Shown: positions 1-7,099, numbered from the stretch's first letter. The stretch: DNA of 10,110 bases from Alphaproteobacteria bacterium (GCA_003695555.1 RFIU01000147.1:1-10110); one strand, 5' to 3'. Notes: a model not told the origin generated them from the letters alone. Translations and numbers: made by a program.

Positions 1-1031
1 GCATTTGCCTCGAGAAAGACGAGGCCGAAGCCTTCCGTATCGCCGTTCTCCAGCGTCCGGGTGGCCAGCACGAAGAGGTCGGCATGGCCGTAGGCGGCGA
101 GCAGCTCGTCCTGTGTGAGGGGGCCGGTCCGTCGCACCCGCCCGGCAAGACCGAGCCTTTCGATCGTCTCGTCAATCTCGCCGGCGAGCGGGCCGTCACC
201 GACGATCAGAAGGCGGCTGTCGCGGTGACGCTCGGGAAGTCGGGCCAGCGCCTCCAGCAGTCGGTCGTGTCCCTTGCGCCGTACCAGCCGCCCGACGGCC
301 AGCAGCAGCGGGCCCTGCCCGCCCGGCAGCCGGTCGGCGAAGGCGGGGTCGGGTCGGGCGGCGGCAAAGCGGCGGGCATCGACCGCATTCTCGATCACCG
401 CAATGCGGGCCGGTGGCAGTCGGTAGCGCGAAACCAGCATCGACTTGCAGAAACGCGAAACGGCAATGATCCCATGGGCGTGGCGCAGAAAGAGGGGGCG
501 CAGCCGATCGGCAAGCGACGCGTCCGCATCAGCGACTTCTTCGCCATGGGTGTAAAGGACGACGCGCCGGCCCAGCAGATAGCGGACCGGAAAGACCAGC
601 CAGCCGCCATAGACCAGTTCGCCGATGATGACGGTTCGGATAGGGCGTCGATGAACGATCCCGACGATCGCGGCCAGGACTCGCAGCATGATTGGCAGAT
701 CGACCAGTGCAAAGTCGATGAGCCGGGCAAGGCCGCGTCGCGGGGCGCCTGCCAGTGGCGGACGCAGATGGTCAATGCGGACGATCGGATAGCCAAGATC
801 AGCATCGAAAGCGGCAAGGCCGGCAAAGGGGCGTCCGCTGGATGCGTCATGACGGGCCGAAAGCACCATCATGCGCCCTTCAAGCGCACGCGCGAGGGCA
901 TCATAGACCACGGCAGAACCGCCCGGCTGCGGGACGATATGACGCGAAACCAGCAGAATGTCGGGATCCGGTGCAGGTTTCGACTCCCGCGTCTTCGTCG
1001 CCTTGTCGTTGCGCGCACCGGATGTCTTCAC
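1..1031 (-). CDS. GT4-type glycosyltransferase, C-terminus cut by window edge
   Basis: This gene probably encodes a retaining glycosyltransferase with a GT-B fold that moves a sugar from a nucleotide-sugar donor to an unknown acceptor. 343 complete residues are visible and the C-terminus runs off the window. The N-terminal half (about 24-200) holds an acceptor-side Rossmann segment that includes ILLVSRH (25-31), a Gly-rich loop QPGGSA (35-40) and YTHGEE (160-165). The C-terminal half holds the GT4 donor-site pattern: AVGRLVRRKGHD (245-256), IVGDGP (276-281), and the EX7E motif EGFGLVFLE (E333 and E341). I chose the GTG start at 1029-1031 because GAGAAGG lies 8 bases upstream. An in-frame GTG three codons earlier has no good ribosome site. 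The start lies 14 bases after the stop codon of the PAS-like gene, and the ribosome site overlaps that stop, so translation is probably coupled. Donor and acceptor cannot be told from the sequence. Confidence 0.88.
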   Translation of the reverse strand, partial: MKTSGARNDKATKTRESKPAPDPDILLVSRHIVPQPGGSAVVYDALARALEGRMMVLSARHDASSGRPFAGLAAFDADLGYPIVRIDHLRPPLAGAPRRGLARLIDFALVDLPIMLRVLAAIVGIVHRRPIRTVIIGELVYGGWLVFPVRYLLGRRVVLYTHGEEVADADASLADRLRPLFLRHAHGIIAVSRFCKSMLVSRYRLPPARIAVIENAVDARRFAAARPDPAFADRLPGGQGPLLLAVGRLVRRKGHDRLLEALARLPERHRDSRLLIVGDGPLAGEIDETIERLGLAGRVRRTGPLTQDELLAAYGHADLFVLATRTLENGDTEGFGLVFLEAN

Positions 1032-1039
1032 ACCGCGCA

Positions 1040-1046
1040 CCTTCTC
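1040..1046 (-). promoter_or_regulatory. Ribosome binding site of the glycosyltransferase
   Basis: On the minus strand this reads GAGAAGG, 8 bases before a GTG codon. It overlaps the TAG stop (1046-1048) of the preceding PAS-like gene. It decides the GTG start and suggests coupled translation of the two genes. Confidence 0.6.
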
Positions 1047-1564
1047 TAGATCATGCCGGCCGGGTCCGGCAGCTCGTCGCCCGAAGGCTCGGGGCGGAAG
1101 CGGGTGGCGCACAACAGCGCGCCATGGGGCTCATCGCGCATCGGCAGGGCGAGGGTGAAGGAGGTAAGGCGCAGTTTGCGCTGTCCACCCTCGCCGACCG
1201 AGAAGTAGCGCATCAGCACATGGCCGGGTTCGCGGCTACGGAAGATCCGCCAGCTCAGCCGGGCGATCCCGCGCGCGCCGTCGGTGTCCAGTTCGCTTGC
1301 CCGCCGACCGCGAAGGCTGGAGCCCAGCCAGTACTCATGCTCGCCGCCATAGATCGACCAGCGGATGTCCTCGTCATCGAGCAGCTCCAGCAGCGTCATC
1401 CCGGGCAGAAAGCGACGCAGGCGCTCGGCCCGCAGGGCGCCGCGACGGGGAAGGTCGTACCCCTCTCTGGGAAGGGAATCCCAGATATCGCGCACCGGCT
1501 GCAAGTGCTGCCAGTCGCCCGGCGCGTCTGGCGCCGGATCGACCATTTCCACCGACATGCTCAT
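1046..1564 (-). CDS. PAS_5-like stand-alone sensor protein
   Basis: The gene encodes a small cytoplasmic protein of 172 residues that resembles the alphaproteobacterial PAS_5 family (single PAS-like fold, no attached output domain). The visible pattern is a helix with IWDSLP (27-32), then LPRRGAL (38-44), FLPGMTLLELL (52-62), a short beta segment with IRWSIYG (67-73) and a late LTSFTLALPM strand (133-142). These follow the family order W..R....P.R..........LP....l.dv......r..G. It is a distant relative of the two plus-strand proteins beside it. The start is uncertain. I prefer ATG 1564, which has GGAAGG 4 bases upstream and where third-position GC becomes high. ATG 1558 has 10-base spacing, and ATG 1621 would add 19 residues but has no ribosome site. 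No ligand can be inferred. It probably shares a transcript with the glycosyltransferase downstream. Confidence 0.75.
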   Translation of the reverse strand: MSMSVEMVDPAPDAPGDWQHLQPVRDIWDSLPREGYDLPRRGALRAERLRRFLPGMTLLELLDDEDIRWSIYGGEHEYWLGSSLRGRRASELDTDGARGIARLSWRIFRSREPGHVLMRYFSVGEGGQRKLRLTSFTLALPMRDEPHGALLCATRFRPEPSGDELPDPAGMI

Positions 1565-1695
1565 GCGGCCTTCCGCAAGTTGGCGGTGCATTGGGCCAAG
1601 CCAGGAAGAAAAGGAAGCCATGGACGCATTCTGGCGCGTTCCCCCGATGCTGGCAAGTACGGTTCCGCCGGCGGGCACCTTTCGGACCGGCGTGC

Positions 1696-1718
1696 GATAT
1701 AGTAGAATAGTAAAGATA
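1696..1718. promoter_or_regulatory. AT-rich stretch between divergent PAS genes, possible promoter
   Basis: This is the only AT-rich patch in the gap between the leftward PAS gene and the rightward PAS pair. On the plus strand it contains TATAGT (1698-1703) and TAGAAT (1703-1708), each 5 of 6 to a sigma-70 -10 box. On the minus strand it offers TACTAT. No convincing -35 hexamer lies at the right distance, so the call rests on composition and the divergent layout. Confidence 0.3.
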
Positions 1719-1781
1719 GCCTGGTCGGTGTGCCGCTGCCGAAAACGCAAACTGACAGTGGCGAAGAGATCGGAATGGACG

Positions 1782-2288
1782 GTGGATGAACGGAACCCGC
1801 GCGCGAGCGACCCGGGTCTTGCGGCGCTCGTGCCGGTAGAAGAAGATACGCGGATCCCCTGGGAAGGCGGGCGCGTTCTGCACCGCTGGTGGCATGGCGC
1901 CAGGCGGGGGCGTCGGATGCCCTCGCGAAGCGACTTTTCACCGCGGATCATGGGCCGCCATCTCGGCGGGATGGTGCTGCACGACGTTTCTCATGGCGAG
2001 GAACCGGACTTTCGGGTCCGTCTTGCCGGCAGCGATCTCGTCGATATCATGAACTTCGATCCCACCGGTCTGCCGATGTGCGAGGTGCCTAACGGCGCGC
2101 CGATCATCGCCCGATATCGCTGGGTGGTGCGCGAACGTCGGCCCTACATGTGCCTTGATCTGCCGCTCGACTGGGCGAACAAGGATTACCGTTCCTATTC
2201 GACACTGGTCATGCCGCTTTCCGATGACGGCGAACGGGTGGACATGCTGATCGCCCATGTTCATTTCGTACCCATCGCACCCTGCTAA
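1782..2288 (+). CDS. PAS_5-like stand-alone protein, tandem copy 1
   Basis: The gene encodes a 168-residue soluble protein of the PAS_5-like type with no signal peptide, membrane segment or output domain. Seen in order: PWEGGRVLHRWW (26-37), RRMPSRSDFSPRIMGRHL (44-61), a beta strand FRVRLAGSDL (77-86), DPTGL (93-97), RPYMCLDLP (120-128) and YSTLVMPLS (139-147) followed by DGERVDMLIAH (149-159). The R.P.R.D..P......L and RLxGS...DPTG pattern is that of the family. PAS folds usually bind a small ligand or a protein partner, but neither is identifiable here. I chose GTG 1782 because it gives an N-terminus matching the next gene's length, with a weak GGA 7 bases upstream. The frame stays open far upstream, but that part lies antisense to the neighbouring PAS gene and has a poly-Ser shadow. 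The next gene is a paralogue 37 bases downstream and is probably in the same operon. Confidence 0.8.
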   Translation: MDERNPRASDPGLAALVPVEEDTRIPWEGGRVLHRWWHGARRGRRMPSRSDFSPRIMGRHLGGMVLHDVSHGEEPDFRVRLAGSDLVDIMNFDPTGLPMCEVPNGAPIIARYRWVVRERRPYMCLDLPLDWANKDYRSYSTLVMPLSDDGERVDMLIAHVHFVPIAPC

Positions 2289-2325
2289 TCGGGCGTTCAG
2301 GGGGAAGGGGAATGGATGGAAGATC

Positions 2326-2835
2326 ATGAGCGATTCCGACCTCGGTCGTCGCGATTCGGATATTCCCGCTCTTCATGAAGTGACGGCCGAAACCGTTGTT
2401 CCATGGGAAGGCGGCCGCGTCCTGCATCGCTGGTGGTTCACCGCTCGCGGAGAACGCCGGATGCCGGCGCGGCGCGACTTCTCACCGCGGGTCATGGGTC
2501 GCCATCTCAGCGGCGTCGGATTGTGCGATGTCTTCTGGACGGATCCGGCACGCCCCTCTTTCCGGGCCCGGCTGGTCGGCAGCCACGTGGCTTCGGCATG
2601 GGGACGCGATCCCACTGGACTTTGGGCGGAACAGCTTTCCCGGGTCGAAGGGCTGGTCGAACGGTTCACCTGGGCCGCATCGACGAAGCGGCCCTATCTC
2701 TGTCTGAAGCTTCCGGTCACCTGGGGCAGCAAGGATTTTCTGTTCTATTCGACACTGGTGATGCCGCTCTCTGCTGACGGCGAGCGGGTGGACATGCTGA
2801 TCGCCCATATCCATTTTCATCCGCTGCGCCGTTGA
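2326..2835 (+). CDS. PAS_5-like stand-alone protein, tandem copy 2
   Basis: The gene encodes a 169-residue protein, paralogous to the one just upstream. By hand alignment about 79 of some 138 residues after PWEGG are the same. The shared blocks are PWEGGRVLHRWW (26-37), RDFSPR.MGRHL (50-61), F-R-x-R-L near 79-83, DPTGL (95-99), RPY.CL (122-127) and YSTLVMPLS.DGERVDMLIAH (141-161). The middle (67-120) is diverged and has a two-residue insertion relative to copy 1. ATG 2326 is preceded by GGAAG at only 3 bases or GGA at 9, within a purine-rich leader. The short 37-base gap to copy 1 has no terminator, so both are likely one transcript. Its end faces the end of the GMC dehydrogenase gene. The family is clear, but the ligand and partner are unknown. 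Confidence 0.82.
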   Translation: MSDSDLGRRDSDIPALHEVTAETVVPWEGGRVLHRWWFTARGERRMPARRDFSPRVMGRHLSGVGLCDVFWTDPARPSFRARLVGSHVASAWGRDPTGLWAEQLSRVEGLVERFTWAASTKRPYLCLKLPVTWGSKDFLFYSTLVMPLSADGERVDMLIAHIHFHPLRR

Positions 2836-2907
2836 TGGGCGCCGTGATAGGTGGCGATGCGCACAGCAGGGTCGGGGGTCTCTCGGGCCCGGCCGCCGGC
2901 TGTCGGA

Positions 2908-4593
2908 TCAGGCGGCGCCGGCATCGCCGGGCGCCGGAGCATGGCGCGGATCGGCCGGCCATGGTTCGCCGGCCGGTGGCTCGCGCCCGAGGATCAGATC
3001 GGCCGCCTTCTCTCCGATCATGATCGACGGGGCATTGGTGTTGCCGGACACCAGCCGCGGCATGATCGAGGCGTCGGCGACCCGCAGCCCTTCCACGCCA
3101 CGGACCTTCAGATCGGGGGTCAGCACCGCCATCGGGTCGTCCGCCGGACCCATCGCGCAGGTGCCGACCGGGTGATAGATCGTCGTTCCCGTCTCGCGGG
3201 CGAGCGCCAGCAGCTCCGCATCGCTGCGGGCGTGGCAGCCGGGTTCCCTTTCGCGCTCGATGAGCGTGGCAAGCGCCGGCCGTGAAAAGACCTCGCGCGT
3301 CAGCTTCAGCCCGTCCACCGTCGCGCGCCGGTCGCTCTCGGCGCTGAGATATTCCGGCCGGATCTCGGGATAGACGCGCGGATCGGCGCTCGTCGCGTGG
3401 ATCGAACCGCGCGCTTCGGGACGCAGCACGCACACGGCAATGGTGATGCCCGGCTCCTCATGAAAGACGAGTTCGTTTCTCTTGTAGGCGTCGGCATCCA
3501 GACTCGCAGGCGCGGCATGATACTGGATGTCGGGCCAGAGCAGCTCGGGGCGGGTGCGGGCAAAGGCGGTGACATGGGCGGGCCCGACCGCCATCATGCC
3601 GTCACGGTGGACGAGATAGCGGACCAGCGACTTCAGCATTGGCAGCCCGTGCGCCTCGCTGTTGAGCGACGGCGTGCCGGGTTTCAGCACCCAGGACAGG
3701 CCAACGCTGTAGTGATCCTGAAGATTTTCCCCAACCCCGGGCAGATGCCGGACGACCGCGATGCCGAGCGCTCTCAGACGTTCGGCATCCCCGATTCCGG
3801 AAAGTTCGAGCAGCTGCGGCGAATTCACCGCCCCGCCCGACAGGATCACCTCGCCGGCGGCCCGTGCGATGTGCGTGCGGCCGTGGCGTTCGTAGGCGAC
3901 GCCGACGGCCCGTCCTTCCTCGATCACCACGCGGTGCGCCAGCGCTTCGGTCAGGATGCGCAGATTGGGCCGGCCCATTGCCTGCTTCAGAAAGGTGCGC
4001 GCAGTCGAGGCGCGTCGCCCCTTCTCGATGGTGAACTGACACAGCCCCGCGCCTTCCTGCGCGCCGACATTGAAGTCGTCGCGACGCGGGATGCCGGACT
4101 GTTCGAAGGCCTCGATCAGCGCCAGTGAGAGCGGATGGACGAAGGCCGCTTCGCGCACCGGCAGCGGGCCGCCGACGCCATGACCGGGAACGGCGCCATG
4201 TTCATAGTCTTCCGAGCGCTTGAAATAGGGCAGCACATCATCCGCGCCCCAGCCGACGCAGCCGATCTGGCGCCAGCCGTCATAGTCGCCCGGATTGCCC
4301 CGTATATAGATCATCGCATTGATCGACGACGAGCCACCGAGCGCCTTGCCGCGCGGCCAGAGATGGACGCGGTTGCCGGTTTCGGGATCGGGGGCGGTCG
4401 GGAACTGCCAGTTGTAGCGTCTCGACTTCAGCGTCACCGCATAGCCGAGCGGCATGTGGAAGAAGGGGTTGGAATCCTTCGGCCCGGCCTCGAGCAGCAG
4501 AACCCGGTTGCGCGGATCGGCGCTCAGCCGGTTGGCGAGCACCGCCCCGGCCGAGCCGGCGCCGACGATGATATAGTCATAGAGGTCTTCCAT
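2908..4593 (-). CDS. GMC-family FAD-dependent alcohol dehydrogenase
   Basis: This is a 561-residue flavoprotein of the glucose-methanol-choline oxidoreductase family, of the usual length for choline-dehydrogenase/AlkJ-like members. It should oxidise a primary or secondary alcohol to the aldehyde or ketone, passing electrons from FAD to the quinone pool or another acceptor. Seen: dinucleotide fold YIIVGAGSAG (7-16) with LLLEAG (32-37); GMC signature 1 in RGKALGGSSSINAMIYIRG (81-99); signature 2 GAVNSPQLLELSGIG (254-268); the active-site His in YHPVGTCAMG (His474); and SGNTNAPSIMIGEKAAD (516-532), whose Asn518 aligns with the choline-oxidase active-site Asn. There is no signal peptide, so it is cytoplasmic or membrane-associated. 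The start has GGAGG 7 bases upstream. It lies 78 bases after the P450 on the same strand, so it may oxidise the P450's product. A betA assignment is not justified: the betaine operon partners are absent. Confidence 0.95.
   Translation of the reverse strand: MEDLYDYIIVGAGSAGAVLANRLSADPRNRVLLLEAGPKDSNPFFHMPLGYAVTLKSRRYNWQFPTAPDPETGNRVHLWPRGKALGGSSSINAMIYIRGNPGDYDGWRQIGCVGWGADDVLPYFKRSEDYEHGAVPGHGVGGPLPVREAAFVHPLSLALIEAFEQSGIPRRDDFNVGAQEGAGLCQFTIEKGRRASTARTFLKQAMGRPNLRILTEALAHRVVIEEGRAVGVAYERHGRTHIARAAGEVILSGGAVNSPQLLELSGIGDAERLRALGIAVVRHLPGVGENLQDHYSVGLSWVLKPGTPSLNSEAHGLPMLKSLVRYLVHRDGMMAVGPAHVTAFARTRPELLWPDIQYHAAPASLDADAYKRNELVFHEEPGITIAVCVLRPEARGSIHATSADPRVYPEIRPEYLSAESDRRATVDGLKLTREVFSRPALATLIEREREPGCHARSDAELLALARETGTTIYHPVGTCAMGPADDPMAVLTPDLKVRGVEGLRVADASIMPRLVSGNTNAPSIMIGEKAADLILGREPPAGEPWPADPRHAPAPGDAGAA
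2914..2935. terminator. Weak GC-rich hairpin at convergent gene ends
   Basis: GGCGCC (2914-2919) pairs with GGCGCC (2930-2935), extended by GGC/GCC around an ATC loop with one bulged G. It lies inside the last codons of the GMC gene and 79 bases after the stop of the second PAS gene. There is no T-run on either strand, so a terminator role is doubtful. Confidence 0.15.
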
Positions 4594-4671
4594 CTCCCCT
4601 CCTCCGTCATGGCAGGGCCGTCAGCGACCCCTCCCGTTTCCATGGTCTGTCACCTAGACCGAAGCCGGCTC

Positions 4672-6063
4672 TTACAAACGGCGCATCCGGATCGGCAATC
4701 CGTCTCGCGGGCGGGTCAGCGGCATGATCTGGAAACGCGTCTCATAAGGGTGGCGGATCGGTTCCAACCGCCATTCGCGCAGCAGATGGAACATCAGCAG
4801 CTTCGCCTGCATGTAGGCGAAATGCAGGCCGAGACACATGTGCGCACCGCCGCCGAAGGGAACCCAGGCGAAGCGGTGGCGCGTCTTCGCCCCACCCGCA
4901 TCGGTAAAGCGCAGCGGGTCGAAACGCTCCGGCGCATCCCAGATTTCCTTCATGCGGTGAACGAAGGTCGGCGAAATGCCGACGAGCGTGCCGGCCGGGA
5001 TCTCATGACCGGCGAATGAGGTGTCGCGCAGCGTCAAGCGAGGCAGGCCGGGAACCGGCGCATTTAGCCGCAGCGCCTCCTTGAAGGCGGCCTCGACGAG
5101 CATCAGCCGACCGAGATTCTCATGGTCGAGCCGTTCGAGACCGAGGCCCATGACCTCGGCCCGTAGTCGCTCCTGCCAATCGAAATGGCGGACGAGCTCA
5201 TAGACCAGGGTGGTCGTTGACGAGGTGATGGTGTCATGGGCGGCCATCCACAGAAAGATCAGATGATCCACGATCTGCCGATCGGAAAGGCGGCGACCTT
5301 CCTCGTCCTCGGCGCGCACCAGCAGGGAAAGGGTGTCGTCGCCGCGCGCGCCTTCCGCCCGGCGTCTTTCGATCCTGGGGAACAGGAAGCGTTCCATGAA
5401 GCGGCGCCCGGCCCGCCCGCGACCGAAACGCGTTCCGGGCAGATCACGGCGGATCAGCGCCATCGCAGCCTGCACCATGTCGGTCAGCGCCCGATTGATC
5501 CGGGCGCTTTCCGGGCCCGGCGGCAGACCGAGGAAGATTTCGGTCGCAAGGTCGAGAGACAGACGCTTGATCGCATCATAGAAACGAAAGCTGCCGGTCC
5601 GCCCCCAGGCAGCGATCGCGGTCGGGATGGCGGCATCCATGCGCATGCAGTAGCGGCGCATCGCCGGTGCCTTGAAGGCCTGTCCCATGATCCTGCGGTG
5701 CAGACGGTGTTCGTCGAAGTCGAGCAGCATCAGGCCTCTGTCGAAGAGTCCGGCAAGAAACGGCATCCAGCCGCCTGCCGATGAGAGAACGCGCTCGCGA
5801 TCGAGCAGGAACCATTCATTGGCTTGTGGTCCGATCAGCGCCACCTGCGGCTTGAAGAACAGGCGGTGGCGATAGACCGGGCCATGGCGGTCGTACATCC
5901 GTCGCGTATAGCCGCGCGGATCGCGCAGATCCTGAAAGGTGTTGCCGATGACGGGCGGGCCCCATTCGCCGGGCAGGTGGGCAAGCCGGCGCGTTCCTGC
6001 CATCGGCGGCGGGCCCGCTGGTGCCGCCCCGGCACCCTTGGTGGCAGCGGTCATGACGGTCAT
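4672..6063 (-). CDS. Cytochrome P450 monooxygenase
   Basis: This 463-residue soluble P450 inserts an oxygen atom into an unknown, probably hydrophobic substrate using O2 and electrons from a redox partner. Seen: a Pro-rich entry PGEWGPPVIGN (31-41); a C-helix region with HRLHRRIMGQAF (119-130); I-helix WMAAHDTITSS (272-282), with the acid-alcohol pair Asp277-Thr278 but Ala275 where Gly is usual; the ExxR motif in FKEALRL (Glu329, Arg332); a FDPLRF meander (381-386); and the haem loop FGGGAHMCLG (403-412) with thiolate ligand Cys410. His408 sits where most P450s have Arg, as in CYP51 enzymes. The layout reminds me of CYP120/CYP26/CYP51-like proteins, but I cannot assign a family. The ATG has GGAGG 8 bases upstream. 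There is no ferredoxin or reductase in the window, so redox partners must be encoded elsewhere. The downstream neighbour is the GMC alcohol dehydrogenase. Confidence 0.95.
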   Translation of the reverse strand: MTVMTAATKGAGAAPAGPPPMAGTRRLAHLPGEWGPPVIGNTFQDLRDPRGYTRRMYDRHGPVYRHRLFFKPQVALIGPQANEWFLLDRERVLSSAGGWMPFLAGLFDRGLMLLDFDEHRLHRRIMGQAFKAPAMRRYCMRMDAAIPTAIAAWGRTGSFRFYDAIKRLSLDLATEIFLGLPPGPESARINRALTDMVQAAMALIRRDLPGTRFGRGRAGRRFMERFLFPRIERRRAEGARGDDTLSLLVRAEDEEGRRLSDRQIVDHLIFLWMAAHDTITSSTTTLVYELVRHFDWQERLRAEVMGLGLERLDHENLGRLMLVEAAFKEALRLNAPVPGLPRLTLRDTSFAGHEIPAGTLVGISPTFVHRMKEIWDAPERFDPLRFTDAGGAKTRHRFAWVPFGGGAHMCLGLHFAYMQAKLLMFHLLREWRLEPIRHPYETRFQIMPLTRPRDGLPIRMRRL

Positions 6064-6112
6064 CGTTTGCTCCTCCTCGACCGTCGATTCTAGCTGCTTG
6101 CGGTCCGTCCTG

Positions 6113-6134
6113 CTCCCGCCGATCCCGGCGGGAG
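6113..6134. other. Perfect 9-bp stem-loop between secreted-protein and P450 genes
   Basis: CTCCCGCCG (6113-6121) pairs perfectly with CGGCGGGAG (6126-6134) around an ATCC loop. It begins 25 bases after the stop of the secreted-protein gene in the direction of transcription. No T-run follows on the minus strand, so it is not a classic intrinsic terminator. It may act as an mRNA-stabilising or partial-termination element. A TAGAAT (minus strand, near 6087-6092) further on could be a -10 box for the P450, but no -35 box is visible. Confidence 0.4.
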
Positions 6135-6159
6135 AACGGGCGGCCGACTTTCCCTGCCC

Positions 6160-6828
6160 TCAATGACCGAGGATATCGATCGGCGGCGGGTGGGCGTCCG
6201 GCAGGACATTGGGGCTGACCAGCCGCTCGGCCCCGGCCGTGAACATGCCGGAATAGATGCCGCGACTGCTTTCCAGCGGAAGACTGCCGTCGGGCAGGCG
6301 ACCGAAGCGGGCATAGATCTGCTCGTCCGAAAGGTGCAGCCACTGGCCGCCCATCAGCCGTCCGAAGGGGGCCCTGGCTCCCAGCATCAGGCGGCTGTCG
6401 AAGTCGAGATCGGGCCGCAGCAGCTTTTCGGCGCGTCGGAAGGTTTCGTCGCTCAGCCATTGGGTTCGCGCCTCAAGTTTGGGCAACCGGATCCAGGCGA
6501 TACCGCCGTCGGGCATCGGTATCGCAAGCCAGGGTCGTGACGCGGCTGTAATGCCGGGGCTGGCGTTCGGATCCGCCGGTCGGCGCGGCGCTGGCGGGGG
6601 CACCGGAACGAGCAGCGGCGGGCGCTCCGCGGGTGCATGGGCGGATCCGTCCTTCGGTGTCTTGCCCTGCCCGATACGGTCCGTGCTTGCAGGGGGATCG
6701 CCTGCGGCCGCGGCGAAGGCGGCGGCCGACAGGAGGGCGAGGACCGCAGCCAGCGGAACCATCAGCAGAAGCGACCGGCGGGCGGGACAGGGGCATAAGG
6801 TGGTGCCTCCCGATCGTCGCCTGCCCAT
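6160..6828 (-). CDS. Exported protein of unknown function
   Basis: I do not recognise this protein (222 residues from the chosen start). It has a basic N-terminus (MGRRRS), a hydrophobic segment from RRSLLLMVPLAAVLALL through an Ala-rich stretch (about 17-42) that looks like a Sec signal peptide with a likely cut after AAA near GDPP, or else a membrane anchor. A Pro-rich linker follows with PPLLVPVPPPAPRRP (70-84), and then a compact C-terminal region (98-222) containing PWLAIPMPDGGIAWIRLPKL, RLMLGARAPFG and LHLSDEQIYARFGRLPDG. There are no Cys in the mature part and no known catalytic motif. The start is uncertain: ATG 6828 gives the most normal signal peptide, while ATG 6876 or 6861 are in frame, and none has a strong ribosome site. 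It reads in the same direction as the P450 with a 96-base gap and may lead that operon. The location is periplasm or inner-membrane face. Confidence 0.6.
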   Translation of the reverse strand: MGRRRSGGTTLCPCPARRSLLLMVPLAAVLALLSAAAFAAAAGDPPASTDRIGQGKTPKDGSAHAPAERPPLLVPVPPPAPRRPADPNASPGITAASRPWLAIPMPDGGIAWIRLPKLEARTQWLSDETFRRAEKLLRPDLDFDSRLMLGARAPFGRLMGGQWLHLSDEQIYARFGRLPDGSLPLESSRGIYSGMFTAGAERLVSPNVLPDAHPPPIDILGH

Positions 6829-7099
6829 GCGTGTCGCTTCGGTCCCCACCGTCCTGCCCATTCGCGCCGATGTCATGCCGCCCCCGTTTCGTCTGACGCC
6901 GCCGTGACGCCCCATCGGTGCCGGTCTCAAGGACAGGATGGGAGCGAAAAGCGGCAGGATGATGATAGGGGGACGGCATGGCACATGCAGCCAGGGGATG
7001 ATGCCAAACGGTCCGGCCTTGCGACGCGAGCCATCGGCAGGTCGGGATTCATCGACGGGGCGACATCCGTTGATGGTCGGGATCTTCCCGCGAGAAGAC

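Noticed and set aside
84..1049. Long plus-strand open frame opposite the glycosyltransferase.
   Set aside because: The minus strand shows clear GT4 motifs over the whole stretch. The plus-strand frame has the Arg/Gln/Asp-rich look of an antisense shadow.
1365..1781. N-terminal extension of the first plus-strand PAS gene beginning with a poly-Ser run.
   Set aside because: It lies antisense to the leftward PAS-like gene and its composition is that of a shadow. The GTG at 1782 gives a length matching the paralogue.
2908..4593. Naming the GMC enzyme choline dehydrogenase (betA).
   Set aside because: The family motifs are shared by many GMC alcohol dehydrogenases. No betaine aldehyde dehydrogenase, choline regulator or transporter is nearby, and the P450 neighbour suggests another substrate.
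3397..5019. Plus-strand open frames opposite the GMC and P450 genes.
   Set aside because: The minus-strand genes have all family motifs in order, and the plus-strand frames are antisense shadows.
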